A stretch of 64,000 nt of DNA, taken from assembly GCA_033439255.1 (NCBI GenBank), contig CM065882.1, forward strand, positions 3,162,001 to 3,226,000, read 5' to 3'. Numbering within the stretch: the first letter of the stretch is position 1; every line of letters starts with the position of its first letter. The notes below the pieces were generated by a model. The model saw only the letters and a program-made list of their open reading frames with translations, searched no databases and was not told the DNA's origin. Of this stretch, positions 1-11,809 are shown in pieces. The translations under genes and the position numbers were made by a program. The stretch comes from Hericium rajendrae. Its lineage: Eukaryota; Basidiomycota; Agaricomycetes; Russulales; Hericiaceae.

Positions 1-1990
1 TCCCCGCTTGATGGGAGGAGGAGGAGGACCAGGACAGGCTCAGCCACGAGCCTTCTGACACCGACCGGCAATTGCCGAAAAGGGCACCGAACGAGGCTGG
101 CCGAGCTTCGAAGACATATTTCAAGGCCAATAAATTTTATTAAATCGTGTAAATAATACGGTAGCTGTAGATATAATGTACGAATGTGAATCCTAGATTT
201 GGTACGAATTGAATGGCCTTCAAGTGTACTGTGTGCAACGCACTGTTAAGCACGTCTAAAATGGATGGCGCGTCGAGCTCGAATTGACGTCTCGGGCACG
301 CCGGCCATCCGATTCGAGTTGCGCATTCTTAGCACACTTGCCTCCCACCGTCTATCGGTCTGTCATAGTGTGTTACAGGATGTTATACCAGTGTCAGTGT
401 ACTTTATTAGATTTTTTTTCGTAGCCCAGATCTATAGGATCTGGGCAAGATTGATATTTTTTGAGTGTTTCATACCGTATTCTACGTGTTTTTCGAGTCT
501 CCAGGTCTCGAACGTTCGCCAAAATATTTGTACTTCTGGATATATATAATATGTATCTGTTTAAAATGTTTCGGGCGACTCGTTTGCCCAATTTCGAAGG
601 GGTGAAGCCTGCACTACACGGACTATACATTAAGGTTATCTAAGGTTACAGTATTCTCTCTGTTCTGGCTCGAATTCTGCCCGAAATCGTTCAAGGTTTT
701 GCATATATATGTAGTTCAATCCTTTGTACATATTCGCGCATGAATTCCAGTATAATATGCGTTCAATTTTACCCATGTACGTTCCTCTCCTCGATCGTCG
801 GGCTTCTCGGGCTTCAGCCGCCGACGTTCGGCGATTGCCGAGCCGCGCCACAGCTCGTCGCGGCTCGTCCCCTCGTCCTTTCCCTCTGCACCCTCCTCCC
901 TCTCCTGCCCGCCCTCCCTCTTCGCGCTCTTCGCGCGCGTCGCGTCGCTCTCCGCTCGCCCTCCCCATCTGGCATGCCCGCCGCACGTCCGCTGCACATC
1001 CGCCGCACGTCCGCCACCCTCCACGCCTCTGACCACATCCTCCACGGCCCACCACAGCCGTCCACCCACCTCCACCCATTCGGGACACGCGCAGAAGCGC
1101 GCACAAGACGCCCTGGATGCGTACGCACCGCGTACGAGAACGTGGACGTGAGCCCGATACCCGCGCTTGCGCGTGCGCGGCGCCAGCACCTACGCCACGA
1201 CAACACCCGGCGCGCATGGCCACGGCCCCTACGCGTCGCGCGCCCCGCGACCTCTACGCATCGCGCGTGCGGCCCTCAGTACCCCCCGAGCGTCGCTTGA
1301 CGCTCGCGACGGGTCCGCTGCACGCGCGCGACGTGCAACACCCCGGCACCGGAACGCACAGCGTAGCAACGGTGCACCGCCCCGTCCCCCACGCACTCGC
1401 GCTCGGGCCCCAGCACCCCCGCGGAACGCCAGCACCCGCGCACGATGCCTCGACGATGGCGCGCGGTGCGCAGCAACGGCGCACTGCTCCCGGCGGCGGC
1501 GCGCAGCAACGACGACGACGACGGCAGCAGCGCCTGTGGCGCTGACGACGTGCGTCGCAGCAACGAGCGGCGGCGGCGGCAGTGGGGAACGAGGAGCGGC
1601 GGCGGTGGGGAGCGGGCGGCGGCGGCGGCGGCGGGGAGCGAGCAGCCGCGAGCAACGGTGGCGGCGGGGAGCGAGCAGCGGCGAGGAGCAGCGGCGGCGG
1701 CGGCGGGGAGCGAGCAGCGGCGGGGAGCAGCGGCGGCGGCGGTGGGGAGCGAGCGGCGGCGGGGAGCGAGCAGCGGCGGGGAGCGAGCAGCGACGGGAGG
1801 CGGGCGCAGGTGCGTAGCCGAGGGCGGGAGGCGCGTAGCCGAGGCGGGCGAGCGCGTAGCCGAGGAGCGGGACGCGGTGCCGAAGAGGGGCGGGGCAGTG
1901 CCAACGGTAAGCGAGTAGATAGCGCCGAGCTACGCGCGCGGCAGTGAGTAGCATACGGCCCGGTAAGCGGCCCCGACTGACAATATAATA
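1..1990 (+). mobile_element. LTR-retroelement-like repeat fossil, copy A
   Basis: A purine-rich tract (about 10-30) precedes a TG-type start with CTGACACC and the palindrome CGGCAATTGCCG, which looks like a polypurine tract followed by the start of a long terminal repeat of Gypsy type. The same arrangement recurs near 9220-9300, and the stretch at about 760-1110 resembles 10755-11110, so both belong to one family. The 3' part (about 1560-1900) is a GCG/GGC-rich minisatellite. No protease, reverse transcriptase or integrase is recognisable. The family assignment rests only on the end motifs and is an inference; it looks old and broken. Confidence 0.4.
1560..1900. repeat. GGC/GAGC-rich minisatellite
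   Basis: Degenerate tandem units of the type GGGGAGCGAGCAGCGGCG are repeated many times. The block produces long open frames on both strands with Ala/Arg/Gly/Ser-only translations, which are compositional artefacts. A related 27-bp array occurs at 11471-11605, suggesting both are internal parts of the same repeat family. Confidence 0.8.
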
Positions 1991-2436
1991 CGAGTGAATT
2001 ATAATGTGTGCGGTGAGTTGCTTAGCGGCAATTGCTGGCCGTTTTGTAATACGGTTTAGGCAATTTGCTGGGACACAATATAGTTTCATAGCTGGGACTG
2101 GTGCTCTTCCTCTTATGGCACATCCTCCTCTTATAGCACATTGGCACCATAGCTTTCGCTGTGACTAAGATAGGACATTATTCTCCTGAGCATATGCGAG
2201 AGCGACCGCATTCCGTCAAGCTTCAAGCACCGCACTTGCTTCACCGTGAGCTCCTCTCGCGCCGCACGAAGTTGCTCGAGTACGTGCGGCACCCGATTAG
2301 CAATCGGGAGATTTTGAGCCGTAGGCCATCCAGCTATCAAGATAAGATCTTCCTTTCCTATGTATTTTACGAGATTTCACGATCACACCGATCGATGATC
2401 GGGAAGGGCGCGGCAGCAAGATCCAGTAAAGTTAGC
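1991..2436. other. Left flank of the large inverted-repeat element; no gene resolved
   Basis: On the minus strand about 2131-2340 stays open for 69 codons with a protein-like composition (NLPIANRVPHVLEQLRAA), but it has no recognisable domain or start context. A 9-mer AGATCCAGT at 2419-2427 recurs at 18101-18109 just outside the other arm. This may be pre-insertion DNA or an older repeat. Confidence 0.3.
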
Positions 2437-2905
2437 GGGACGACCAAGGATGAAATGCGCGTCGTGAGGCTTGAGCTAGCCGGTGGCGCCGCTTCCCACG
2501 GGACCTCTCCCTCGATATCCAAGGTATCTCCTCTCTCTCTGTTATATCCTAGGCCCGGGATGCTCTGTATTAACATGCACTAGTAGGTTTCAGTCCAAGT
2601 CCAAGTCGAAGAGCGCCTACACCAGAGTGAATGCAATCCTCCCAACGCGTTTTCCTTCGCTTTCGGCATGTGACCGACGCGCATCGTCACGCCTTCCTTT
2701 TTCGGCGACGCATCATGTTCCTCGCCTCTAGCAGGGTTTTAGCCATGTACTTTGCCTGTTGAAAATGTAATTAAATCGTATAAAATGTAGTTGAATTGTA
2801 TAAAATGGGAGAAAAATCAAATATGTTGAAAAATTGATTATGCAGTCAGATATGAGTCAAACTTTGCAAGTTAGTACTACTTCATGATAGAAATCAGGAT
2901 AATCT
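2437..2905 (+). repeat. Left terminal inverted repeat of the large element
   Basis: The arm begins GGGACGACCAAGGATG and runs through an SKSKS-coding stretch into AT-rich sequence containing GGAGAAAAATCAAATATG. Its reverse complement is found at 17795-18091 (outer part) and 16925-17087 (inner part). The outer part differs from its partner mainly by transitions, many in CpG context. Confidence 0.8.
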
Positions 2906-2989
2906 CTAAATGTCTATCTATAGCTAAGTCCTATCACTAGGCCCTCTGATCTAATAACCCATAATGTTCCTAGCACTTCTGCTAGTAGA

Positions 2990-3700
2990 AGCATCAGTCC
3001 TCAAGTACTTGGCTGAGTTCTTCCTGTTTCTTCTAGCTTCCAAATGTCTTCAACAAATTTTTCCACATCTCTTTCAAATCCTGGTCTTGTAATGTGAGAG
3101 AGGAAGAGATGGTTTCTATGTTTAATTTGAGATTGGAATATGCTTGCAGCTTCCAAGAAGACATTCATGCATGCCTCAGCTTGCTCAACAAGCTATGATA
3201 ACTCATGAGAGATTATACTTTTTGCAAAATTCTAGACAAACATACCTTATCTATATCTTGCTCTCCTTCAGCCTTATGATAGCTCTGTGTCTCAGATGGT
3301 GAATTACTATATGTATTCAAGTCAGGAATTAGCATATCATCAACTTCAGCCACAGAGCTGCAATGACTTCAGTGATCCAAGATGTCAAAAATTTGCTTTG
3401 GAATAAGATTTGCCCAATGAGCTGGATCTTCTAAAACACCTATTCCACCAAGCCAGACATGATCATCATCATCTGTTATAAAGCCATCTAGAATAAAATC
3501 TTCATTCTGGCTAACCTGCTGTATTGTTTCATTGCTAAGAAGGTCATATTGATAAAGTGAAATGGTATAACATTGAGTGATTTGTTTGAAAAATGAATGG
3601 AAACTTGACCAACTATGCTGACTATATGTTTGCAAAAATGGAAGGGATGATACTTTTGAGCACCACAATTGCATGACCAGATTTCAACCTTGACCAAGTA
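2990..3700 (-). pseudogene. MULE transposase C-terminal remnant with SWIM zinc finger
   Basis: The minus-strand frame at 3488-3697 encodes a CxC-x10-CxH motif (Cys9, Cys11, Cys22, His24 of that frame; WSCNCGAQ...FHFCKHIV), which fits the SWIM zinc finger that sits near the C-terminus of Mutator-family transposases. Farther along, 3369-3560 in another frame encodes an acidic tail (DDDDHVWLGGIG), followed by PDLNTYSNSPSETQSYHK (about 3245-3330), an apparent GTATGT intron donor and a last piece ending FVEDIWKLEETGRTQPST (about 3020-3130). A stop lies just upstream of the finger and the frame shifts within the region. The DDE catalytic core is not visible. The SWIM call is by pattern only. Confidence 0.55.
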
Positions 3701-3769
3701 TAGATGATTATTAACAGAGATAGCAGCTAATTTTTTCTAAACCTTCTTGAAATAATTTTGGGCACTTGT

Positions 3770-5300
3770 AGCTGTCAGCGACCAGCTTCAGCGCCCGATC
3801 CACGAGATGAAACCTTCAGGCCGTGATCACTCACACAAGGAGACTACGAAGGGACAGATGACTGCTAGCACAAAAACTGGGCTCTACACGTTAGGGACCA
3901 GGTGATAGCTGAAAGCCAGGAGTATAGACCAGCGCAAGACTGAGGAAATCCCAGCCTTACACAAGTCCTTATATATGCAAGGAGAGTGTGTACACTGAGA
4001 CATGACTAACTACAATGGACCGCAATGGTTATGTGCACTATCATATCAGTAAGCACAATGGGTCGTTCAATGGGTTCATGGAACAATGAGTCAGCGTATG
4101 GAAGGTTCTGGAAAGTTCTATCACGTGACCTGTGATGTCATAGAGTGAAGACTCGAAAGATAAGAGATAAGATATACAACAGAGTGATTAGATATGATGT
4201 GATAAGATAAGATAACAGATAGGACTCTGTTGCACGAACGTCTGTGAGGGGACAGGGTTAGGAAACAGAGGAATTTGATTATGACAGTAGCAGCCTTGAA
4301 TCGATCTGTATGATGTGAATCCTCCAAAATACCTGCACATTGCATATGTACAGGTGTGACCTTGATACAAAGAATCCAGACAAGGTGATCAAGACAAGAT
4401 CAAAGGACATCTGGAAAAGGCGTAGATTCTACAGGGATCTACAGTAGCAATATTAATCTATAGTAGCTGAAAAAGGTTCCATAGATTGTGTAGCTCTTGG
4501 TGACAAGTGGGTCCCTATATTTGCTACCTGTAGCTGATCTATAGCAGTCTGTAGCAGTCTGTAGCAGTCTGTAGATGGCCAAATCTACCATAGCTGCTCA
4601 AAGATACAGCATCTGAAAAATTTGTCAGTGGTACATAGCTCTATAAAGTCTACATAGATCTCCTAGCTTCATAGTATCGCCCTTTATTGTATAGCCCACA
4701 TAGCCAAAGGGAGATGCTATGTAGTACTATGAAGCTCAAAGGTGATACTATGGAGTGCTATGGAGTGCTATCATAGCTATGAGAGCTGACTATGTAGCTA
4801 TGATAGTATGACTAGCTATGAAAGCTATCAGTGTCTATTAAAGCTATAAGACTTATATATCTTACATATCCTATGTATAATATATGTTTTATATATCTTA
4901 CATCCAATATGTGTCTCACATATCTTATATTCAATATGTAGACCTGCTATATATATTAAAGCAATAAAATCTATCAGATCTGTAAATCTTTTTTATAGTC
5001 ATAAAAGAATTGATAACATAAGATCACACAAATAAAAAGTATTTTAATGCATCAAGATTATATTGATATCATAAGCACTACTTACTAACTAACCAGTAAA
5101 CATATAAGTGAGAGAACATAAGATAAGATAAGATAAGTAAGATAAGTAGAAGAATATAAAGAAATAAGTAAGAAAAGATAAGAAAACATTAGTCTTAAAA
5201 GATAAAGGAAAAAACATAAAAACATACCAAAGTAACAAAAAGCGAAATCTAAAAAACTAACTTGAGAACATTTACATTAGTATAAGCAATAAGAGATCAA
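3770..5300. other. AT-rich spacer with degenerate repeats
   Basis: No gene is supported. The stretch contains short repeats such as TCTGTAGCAG (4530-4575), many copies of AGCTATGATAGCTATGAA-like words (4660-4850), TATATCTTACATATCC-like runs (4850-4950) and GATAA microsatellite (5115-5150). Similar TAGCTATG-rich spacers occur at 7160-7440 and 12540-12790, so they are members of one repeated module. A TATATATGCAAGG motif near 3971 could be a promoter of an inserted element, but no matching element ends were found. Confidence 0.6.
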
Positions 5301-5330
5301 CAATTAAAAGATTACCTTAGAGATAACAAA

Positions 5331-5405
5331 CGAGCAAGAAATAACAACGAGCGAGCAAGAAACAGCGACGAGCGAGCAAGAAACAATGACGAGCGAGCAA
5401 AGAAC
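5331..5405 (+). repeat. 21-bp tandem repeat (CGAGCAAGAAACAACGACGAG)
   Basis: Four units start at about 5331, 5352, 5373 and 5394, exactly 21 bp apart. The array lies about 75 bp upstream of a TATA-like box (TTTATATAGG, 5478-5487), the arrangement of an upstream activating repeat in a promoter. That role is an inference. Confidence 0.75.
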
Positions 5406-5477
5406 ATCGACGAAGGTGTCAACGTGGCAAGAGACAGTGGGGGTTAAAGAGCAAGAGGCAACGCGCGTCGCGCGAGC

Positions 5478-5509
5478 TTTATATAGGAATCCCGGGCGAA
5501 GCCGGGATT
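5478..5509 (+). promoter_or_regulatory. TATA-like box followed by a GC hairpin
   Basis: TTTATATAGG (5478-5487) is followed directly by an inverted repeat, AATCCCGG (5489-5496) and CCGGGATT (5502-5509). Together with the upstream 21-bp array this resembles the promoter of a transposable element. No downstream gene is recognisable, so it is a candidate only. Confidence 0.3.
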
Positions 5510-5916
5510 CGCGGCTGCCGGGCGCTTGCCGAGCGTCGCGTCGAGACTGGGCGCCAGACTTCACTAGATGGACTTGGCTCCCTGTGAGCTTCACGTACAG
5601 TAGACACTTATAATGCTCATTCATTCGAATCGTATGTACAATTTATAGATATACTGTTTTTCTCTGAATTTATGTGATTTTCCTTGATTTGTTGTGGCTC
5701 GAGGAACGTACATTCGCTCGTTCGGTGGCTGAAGCACCGAAACGCGCGTCGAAGTTCGTCTCTCGCTGTCTCCACCACATCCACTCTCCACTCTCCTCCC
5801 TCCACCCTCCGACTCTCCCTCTAACTCGTCAAACCGCATGTAGGAGGGAATCAGGCGGATGCAGAGGGTCTCGCAGGTGAGTAAAAAATACTTTTATTTC
5901 GTTTATTCGTGCTAAC

Positions 5917-5952
5917 GTCGAGAGTATCGCTCGTTCGAGCGATACTCTCGAC
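5917..5952. repeat. Palindrome A1 (perfect 17-bp arms)
   Basis: Arm GTCGAGAGTATCGCTCG (5917-5933), a 2-nt loop, then its exact reverse complement (5936-5952). The same core recurs at 14115-14149 and, decayed, at 14658-14693. At each site one side of the palindrome borders a GC-rich, strand-asymmetric block. Confidence 0.85.
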
Positions 5953-7080
5953 TTCTTTCGTCCTCCCGCGCCCTCACTCCCCCTCGCATCCTTCTGCCGT
6001 CCCTCCTGCATCACCCCACCCTCCTTCGACCTCGCCGCCTTGCCGCCATGTGACGAGCGCCCGGCGCGCCATCTCCAACGACCACGACCGTGCCCTGGCG
6101 CACGCACATCGCGCGGACGACGCGCACGCGAGCCCGCCGCCTTGTCCACGGGCTCTGCCCTTCCCGCATGGCCCCTGGTCCCGCGTCCAACATTGCTGGC
6201 CGGCGCACGGGCCAGCCACCCTGTGCGCGGCCTCCCCATCCCGCGCAGGGTCCGACGTGTTGCACGCGACCCCGTCGTGGTCCGTGCGCACGGCCAGCGG
6301 GACGGGCGCACATGCACGCACGTCGCCCATGGCCGTGCGCAGTCGTGTCGCAGCCCGACGCCTCCTCACGCGCACGGTTACCGTGCCGTGCTAGCGCGCC
6401 ATGCACGGGCCCGCGGCAGTACACCGACGTCGCCAGCCCGCCGACGTTGCCAGCACACCGACGTTGCCAGCACACCGACGTTGCCAGCACACCGACGTCG
6501 CCAGCCGGCTGACGTCGGCAATCTGCCAACGTCGGCAATCCGCCAACGTCGGCAATCCGCCAACGTCGGCAATCCGCCAACGTCGGCAATCCGCCAACGT
6601 CGGCAGCCAGCCTCGCGTCTCCGGCGCGCAGGGCTGCTGCGTTGCCACGGCCTCCGCGCCACGTTTCAGCCTCCTGCATCCCGCGCACGGGCTCGGCACG
6701 GGTCTCGGGCCTCGCGCGCTCTCGCCACGTCTCGCGCACATCTGCTACGTCTCGCGCCTCACGCATAGGCCCGCCGCCCGTCGCTCCTTATGCACACTCC
6801 CCGCGCCTCACGTAAGCGCCCGTGGCAGCGCGCCGCCCCGCGCATGGGTCTTCGCACCTCGCGCACACACCCTACGGCCCCGTGTGAGTCCGCGCTAGCT
6901 CAGCACCTCGCGCACGGGCCCGTTCCTCCGCGTTTCCCGCGCGCAGTCCGCGCTCACGGGCCCCAGGCTTCGGACGTGACCATCGCGTCTTGCACGCAGC
7001 GTCGCGCACACCAGCCGTGCCCTTGTGTGCGCGCACGCCTGCCAGCACGTGTGCCAGCCCCACCTATGGCATGTTGTGTA
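5953..7080. repeat. C-rich low-complexity block 1
   Basis: A pyrimidine-biased GC-rich block opens immediately after palindrome A1 and ends abruptly at AT-rich sequence at 7081. It contains a 17-bp tandem array at 6421-6610. Long open frames on both strands are Arg/Ala/Pro/Gly-rich and show no domain, so no gene is annotated. Confidence 0.7.
6421..6610. repeat. 17-bp tandem repeat, two sub-families
   Basis: Units CCGACGTTGCCAGCACA (6441, 6458, 6475) give way to units CCAACGTCGGCAATCCG (about 6526-6600), all 17 bp apart. The two unit types share an ACGT core and their junction (about 6500-6530) is a partial inverted repeat, as if the array had been copied in opposite orientation. Confidence 0.85.
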
Positions 7081-7440
7081 CAATGTAGTATACTTGCATG
7101 TATCAGTAGTTTGATATAAATAAATTTGACCTGATTTTGAGCACTCGAAACTATAGACTCTACACCAACTGCAGATGTTATAGCAACCTGAGAGTCCATA
7201 GTAGCCTTAAGAAGCTCTGTATGGAATATAGTATCTATAGGATACATAGAGGGAGACTAAGGATACATAAGTTACATAGCAGGCATAGTAGTGTTCTATT
7301 ACTATGTAATACTATATACCCATCACCCATGACTATGATAGCTATGATAGCTACCATAGTCCTGTATAGCTGTGTGGCCCAACTACATAGCAGCCATAGC
7401 ACTATGGAATCAGGAATAGCATTGGCTGGCAGCTATGTAG
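7081..7440. repeat. AT-rich spacer module
   Basis: Sequence such as AGCTATGATAGCTACCATAG is framed by a start resembling 12460-12500 and an end (GCAGCTATGTAGATTTCAG then TTTTTCAGATGA, about 7430-7460) resembling 12772-12800. It is a repeated module, not a gene. Confidence 0.6.
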
Positions 7441-7819
7441 ATTTCAGATTTTTCAGATGAACGCGTACGCGTGCCCTCTGCCCCGCGCATGCCCTCCGCC
7501 CCGCGCGTGCCTTCCACCCCTTCCGCATGGCCCCGCCGTCCCGCGAACGGCATCATTGTCTGGCGCACGGGCCAGACACGCAGTGCGCGGCCCTCCGTCT
7601 CGCGCAGGGGCCGATGTCGCGCGCGACCCCGCCGAGGTCCGTACGCGCGGCCAGCGGATGGCCACAGCCGCGCGCGGATGCCGGCACGCACGACGTGCGC
7701 GCGATCGGGGGTTGGGGACGCCAGCGCAGCACGACGTGGGACGCAGCCCGACCCCCGCACCTCGCATCCCGCGCTGCCCTCCCTCGCTGCCCTCCCGCGT
7801 GCGGCCGGTGCACCTCACG

Positions 7820-8010
7820 CACCACTGGGTCCAACTCTATTCAAAAAAACGCGATGATTATCGCAACACCAATGTGTATAACATCACGATTTTTTGACAG
7901 TCTGTCTTAGATCTCATTTGACAGCCAGTCAAACTCACTTTGACTGGCTGTCTATTCTCACTGACAGACACGCCTGCGCGCGCTGCGGGGGTTCACACTG
8001 ACCGCTTACC
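7820..8010 (-). repeat. Inverted copy of the 11630-11810 module, with palindrome C1
   Basis: In reverse complement this stretch matches 11630-11810: CGCGTTTTTTTGA next to a GACAGCC hairpin and CGGTAAGCGGTCAGTGTGAAC. Palindrome C1 has perfect 14-bp arms, GACAGCCAGTCAAA (7920-7933) and its complement (7939-7952), around a 5-nt loop. The right-hand copy has a 10-bp version at 11678-11717. Confidence 0.7.
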
Positions 8011-8430
8011 GGGCCGTCGTCACGCAACGCTGTCTACACTGCCACTCGCCGCCGCCGCTCGCTTCCTGCGTCCCGCTGCCGGCTCGGTACCGCTTCCCGT
8101 CGCGCGCTTCCTACGTCCCGCCCAGCGCTCATCGCCGCTTCCCGCCACCCGCGCCCTCCGGCGCTTCCCACGGCGCGCTCGCTCCCGCTTCCCCGCCGCG
8201 CGCTTGCTACGGCATTTCGCCGCGCAGCCTCCATTCCCGCACGCCGGCTAGCCCTGAGAGCGCTGGGCGTGCGTCTCGCCGTACATTCGCTGCAGAGCGA
8301 GCACGCCGCTGTCAGGCCGCGCATGCGCACGGCCCTCCCGCCCGCTCCCCACGCGCTCTTGTCATACAACGCGCCCGCACTCCTGCAAGCCACACACGAG
8401 CACAGGGTGTTGTGCGCATGCACAGAGCAG

Positions 8431-8490
8431 GGACGTGGGACGTGGGGCATGGACGTGGGACGTGGGGCATGGACATGGGACGTGGGGCAT
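8431..8490 (+). repeat. 20-bp tandem repeat (GGACGTGGGACGTGGGGCAT)
   Basis: Three units start at 8431, 8451 and 8471 with one substitution in the third. The array lies in a G-rich block (about 8420-9120) whose strand bias is opposite to the C-rich block at 7450-8250. Confidence 0.9.
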
Positions 8491-9219
8491 GGGCACGGCG
8501 TGCTGTTACGCGCTTACGGGCGCGTGAGATGGGTCTGTGCGCGGGGTTCTGCGCACACGCCCGAGGGCCGTCCTGGTCCGTGCGCGTGGCTTGGTGTATA
8601 CGCCCGGCGTACATGCCCGGGTGCCTTTGTTGTCCAGGCGGGGCTGCTGCTGTGCACGGAGCCGGTGCTGCGAGGTTGCTGAGACTCGCGCGCAGGGGGG
8701 ATGGGGGGCAAGGTGTCGGTCTATGCGATGGGATATGGGGCGCGAGCGCTGTGTTGGCGTGCGCTCGTCGGTGCTGGTAATCCGGGCGAACAGCGTGTTG
8801 CTGCGGATGGCGGGCCTGTACGCACGAGCTGGGGGCGTTGGTCGTGCACCGACATGCTGGCTGACGTCGGCGCTACGGACATGGGCGTTGAGCCGTCGAG
8901 TGCGAACGCGTTGCGTGCTGATGCAAACGCGCGGCGACACGGCCGGGTGCGTGATGGGGTATATGACAGCTCCGAGCGGCCTTATACTGTTGAACGCGCG
9001 GCGCTGGTGCTGACGTGTCGTGGCAGAGCACGAGCGGACGCTTGAGGGATGCGTCGTGGTGGGAATGGGAGTGGTGCGAAACGCGGGGGGGTCGTCGTCG
9101 TTGTGGTGCCACGTCAGTGGGCTTTCGAAGTCTAAACAAGTAAGGATATGTAAGTGAACATAAGGGTACAAAATGGAAGAGAAAGAACTTACAGAAAAGA
9201 GGCTAGAAAGCCTCGTAGC

Positions 9220-11660
9220 CCGCCCGCTTGATGAGAGGGCAAGGAAGAGGAGGAGCCTCAACCACGGGCGTTGTGACACCCATCGGCAATTGCCGATAAC
9301 GCGCCACCACTATCGTCGAATGAGCACTGCAACACCGGAAAAATAGTAAAAACTCTACAAATAATATGGTGCATGTATATGATACAGATCAATGTTAATG
9401 CGACGTGCGATAGAATTTTGGTCAGTTGTACAGCGGCTGCGGGCAACAGACGTACAAGCGCGTACAGAATGTACGGCGCTTGTCGTTAATGCTCGACGCG
9501 TCGAGCTTGAATCAAGCACTCGGGCACGCCGGACACGAGCGTTCGAGCCCCAGATCCTTGGCATGTTGCCGTTTCTCCTGCTATCGGTTACTATAATTAC
9601 ATCGGGGCGTACTACTAGAGTATGTGGGATTTTTGTTAATTTATTACGACAGCTTCATCGCAGGGATCTGGGGTAGTTGCCTGTTTTTCGGGACTTTGCA
9701 GGGCGAAAATCACTGTATCTTTGCGCTCTGGGTCTATATACCCCACGAAAAAAATCATAGCTTCGTAAATACATGGTACAAAGCAACATAAATCGTCTCC
9801 ATGCATTTTAATGGCCCGATTCCGTGGAGTAAAGGCCGAGATATGGAACATGCTGGCCTAGGGTTACATAGGGTTAGTATATTTTCATCATTCTGGTTCG
9901 TACTTAGCATAGAATCATGTAAAATTTTGCACAGACATTATATGACATTGTATCTATCTAATTATGTCGTTCAATGGGTCTTTGCGCCTGCAGGACTACA
10001 CAGGAGGCCTCGAGATTGGGTGAACCCATCGATATTCGGGATCAGCGGTGACCGGGAATCTGATCGCGGGGTACCTCAGATTTGTATCGCGTGAAATCTC
10101 GAGTCCCTCCGATCGCATATGCCCATGAATCCAGATTTGTGTGAGCCATGAATTGCATCTTATTCAGAGCAGTCTCCGATCTCTACTCGTGAAATGCAGG
10201 ATTGCGCGCTTGCGCCTTCGCGCCGCGACAGCACAAACACAAGCAGCACTTGTCAAGCTAAGTCAAGCATCCTCAAACATCTTCGGAGAATATGTTATTC
10301 TGCAGTTGTCGGACAGCGCGTCGTGAAACGCGGATAAGATGAGCGTATGCGAGGATCAGCGAGTGTATATGAACAGGTACGTCTTCTCGTACTTTTTTAA
10401 CCACTTGTTGCGGGCTGAAGCTCGTACGAGCTCGTAGTATTCACATAGAATTTTGTAATAGTGGGTTATAGTGTTTAGATTGCTCGGTACATAGTTCAAT
10501 TCGTGCAAAAGATGAGATTTTTGATCTTTACCTCTGCAAATGGCATCTGTGGAATAGCACGGACATTCTCGGGCCGCGCGAACTGATTCCGTACTGCCAC
10601 CAATCCCCACCAATCGTGAAAACCGCAAGTCTGATTCATGGCTTTATGCGATCGGAGGGACTCATGGCTACGACAAATCCGGATGTCGGGCAATCGGAGA
10701 TCCCGAAATATCGGTGGCAGCACCCGATCAGATGGTTGGCAGTGTATCGCTTTATTGCTCTCTCTCCCCGAGCCTCGGGCAGCTCGGCCTTCAGTCGCCG
10801 ATTCTCGGCATTCTCCGAGTCGCGCCACAGCACGTACGCGGCCCGGCCTCTTCTCTTCTCCTCCACCCGCACACTCCCCTGCCTCTCTCTTCGCGGACAC
10901 GCGTTTATTCGCGCTGCTCCCGCATCCGCTTTCCTCTCTATCCATTTGCGTGTGTATTCCACCCTTCCACCCCCTCCGCGCCCTCCCCTTGCCTGCCCCA
11001 CGCCCCACGAACGTGTACGACATCCAGCACACCCGCGAGCATGACACCCAGCAGCACCCAGCACGCCCGCGAACATCACACCCAACACGTGCGCTCAAGA
11101 TCCAGCGCGCGTCGCCACCCTCGCGAACAGTACGCAAACGTGCGTAACGGCTGCCACGTGCACCCTCGACGCGCGCGTTCGATGCTAGCCCGCGCCCGGG
11201 CCCCATCCGGCTGACGACACGCCAGCCACGGCCGCAACGACGGCGCCAGTGCCTGTGGCAGCGACGACGACCGGTGCGGCGACGAGGAGCAGCGGTAGCG
11301 AGCAGGGGCGAAAAGCGGTGGGCACGCGTGGGCTAGGCGGGACGTGGCGCCGCGTAGCGGATGCGGGAGGCTGCGTAGCTGAGCGACGGCGTCAGGCATG
11401 GCCGGTAGCCCAGGCGCGGACGAGGTGCGTAGTCGAGCGCAGGAGGGCGCCATGCGAGGGCAGGCGCAGCGTGTAGCCGAGCGAGGGCGGGCGCGGCGTG
11501 TAGCCGAGCGACGGCGGGCGCGGCGTGTAGCCGAGCGACGGCGGGCGCGGCGTGTAGCCGAGCGACGGCGAGCGCGGCGTGTAGCCGAGCGACGGCGGGT
11601 AGCAGTGGCCGTGGCGTAGCGTAGCGGCCCTGTAAGCGGCCAGTGTGAACCGTACGCAAG
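9220..11660 (+). mobile_element. LTR-retroelement-like repeat fossil, copy B
   Basis: A purine tract GGAAGAGGAGGAG (about 9243-9255) precedes TGTGACACCC (9272) and the CGGCAATTGCCG palindrome, as in copy A. Later parts (about 10755-11110) match 760-1110 of copy A, and the end GTAAGCGGCC (about 11630) matches the end of copy A near 1960. No polyprotein can be read. It is a broken, old copy; the Gypsy-type assignment is tentative. About 9680-10700 has no counterpart in copy A and may be a further insertion. Confidence 0.4.
11471..11605 (+). repeat. 27-bp tandem repeat
   Basis: Five units beginning GTGTAGCCGAGCGACGGCGG start at 11471, 11498, 11525, 11552 and 11579. A related but more degenerate array lies reversed at about 8040-8240, consistent with an inverted copy of the same module. 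Confidence 0.9.
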
Positions 11661-11677
11661 CGCGTCTATCATTGAGA

Positions 11678-11717
11678 ATTGACAGCCTTTCAAAGTAAGA
11701 ATTGACAGGCTGTCAAT
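11678..11717. repeat. Palindrome C2
   Basis: Arms ATTGACAGCC (11678-11687) and GGCTGTCAAT (11708-11717) form a perfect 10-bp stem with a 20-nt loop. It is the counterpart of palindrome C1 at 7920-7952 within an inverted pair of modules. Confidence 0.75.
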
Positions 11718-11809
11718 CGAGAAGAAAGACGGCGTGTTTAAAAAACGCGAAGATATACACATGGGTAATGCGATGACCATCGCGTTTTTTTGATTGAGAG
11801 TGGAACTAG

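Noticed and set aside
636-2089. Long open frames (up to 286 codons) on both strands of the GC-rich block
   Set aside because: They overlap in several frames and consist almost only of Arg, Ala, Gly, Pro and Ser from minisatellite units; no domain or splice structure.
3775-4360. Solo LTR starting TGTCAGCGACCAGC with an internal TATATATG
   Set aside because: No matching right end and no flanking duplication could be found, so the element was not called.
6421-6610. Regular repeats resembling a CRISPR array
   Set aside because: Units are 17 bp and directly adjacent without spacers; the genome is eukaryotic.
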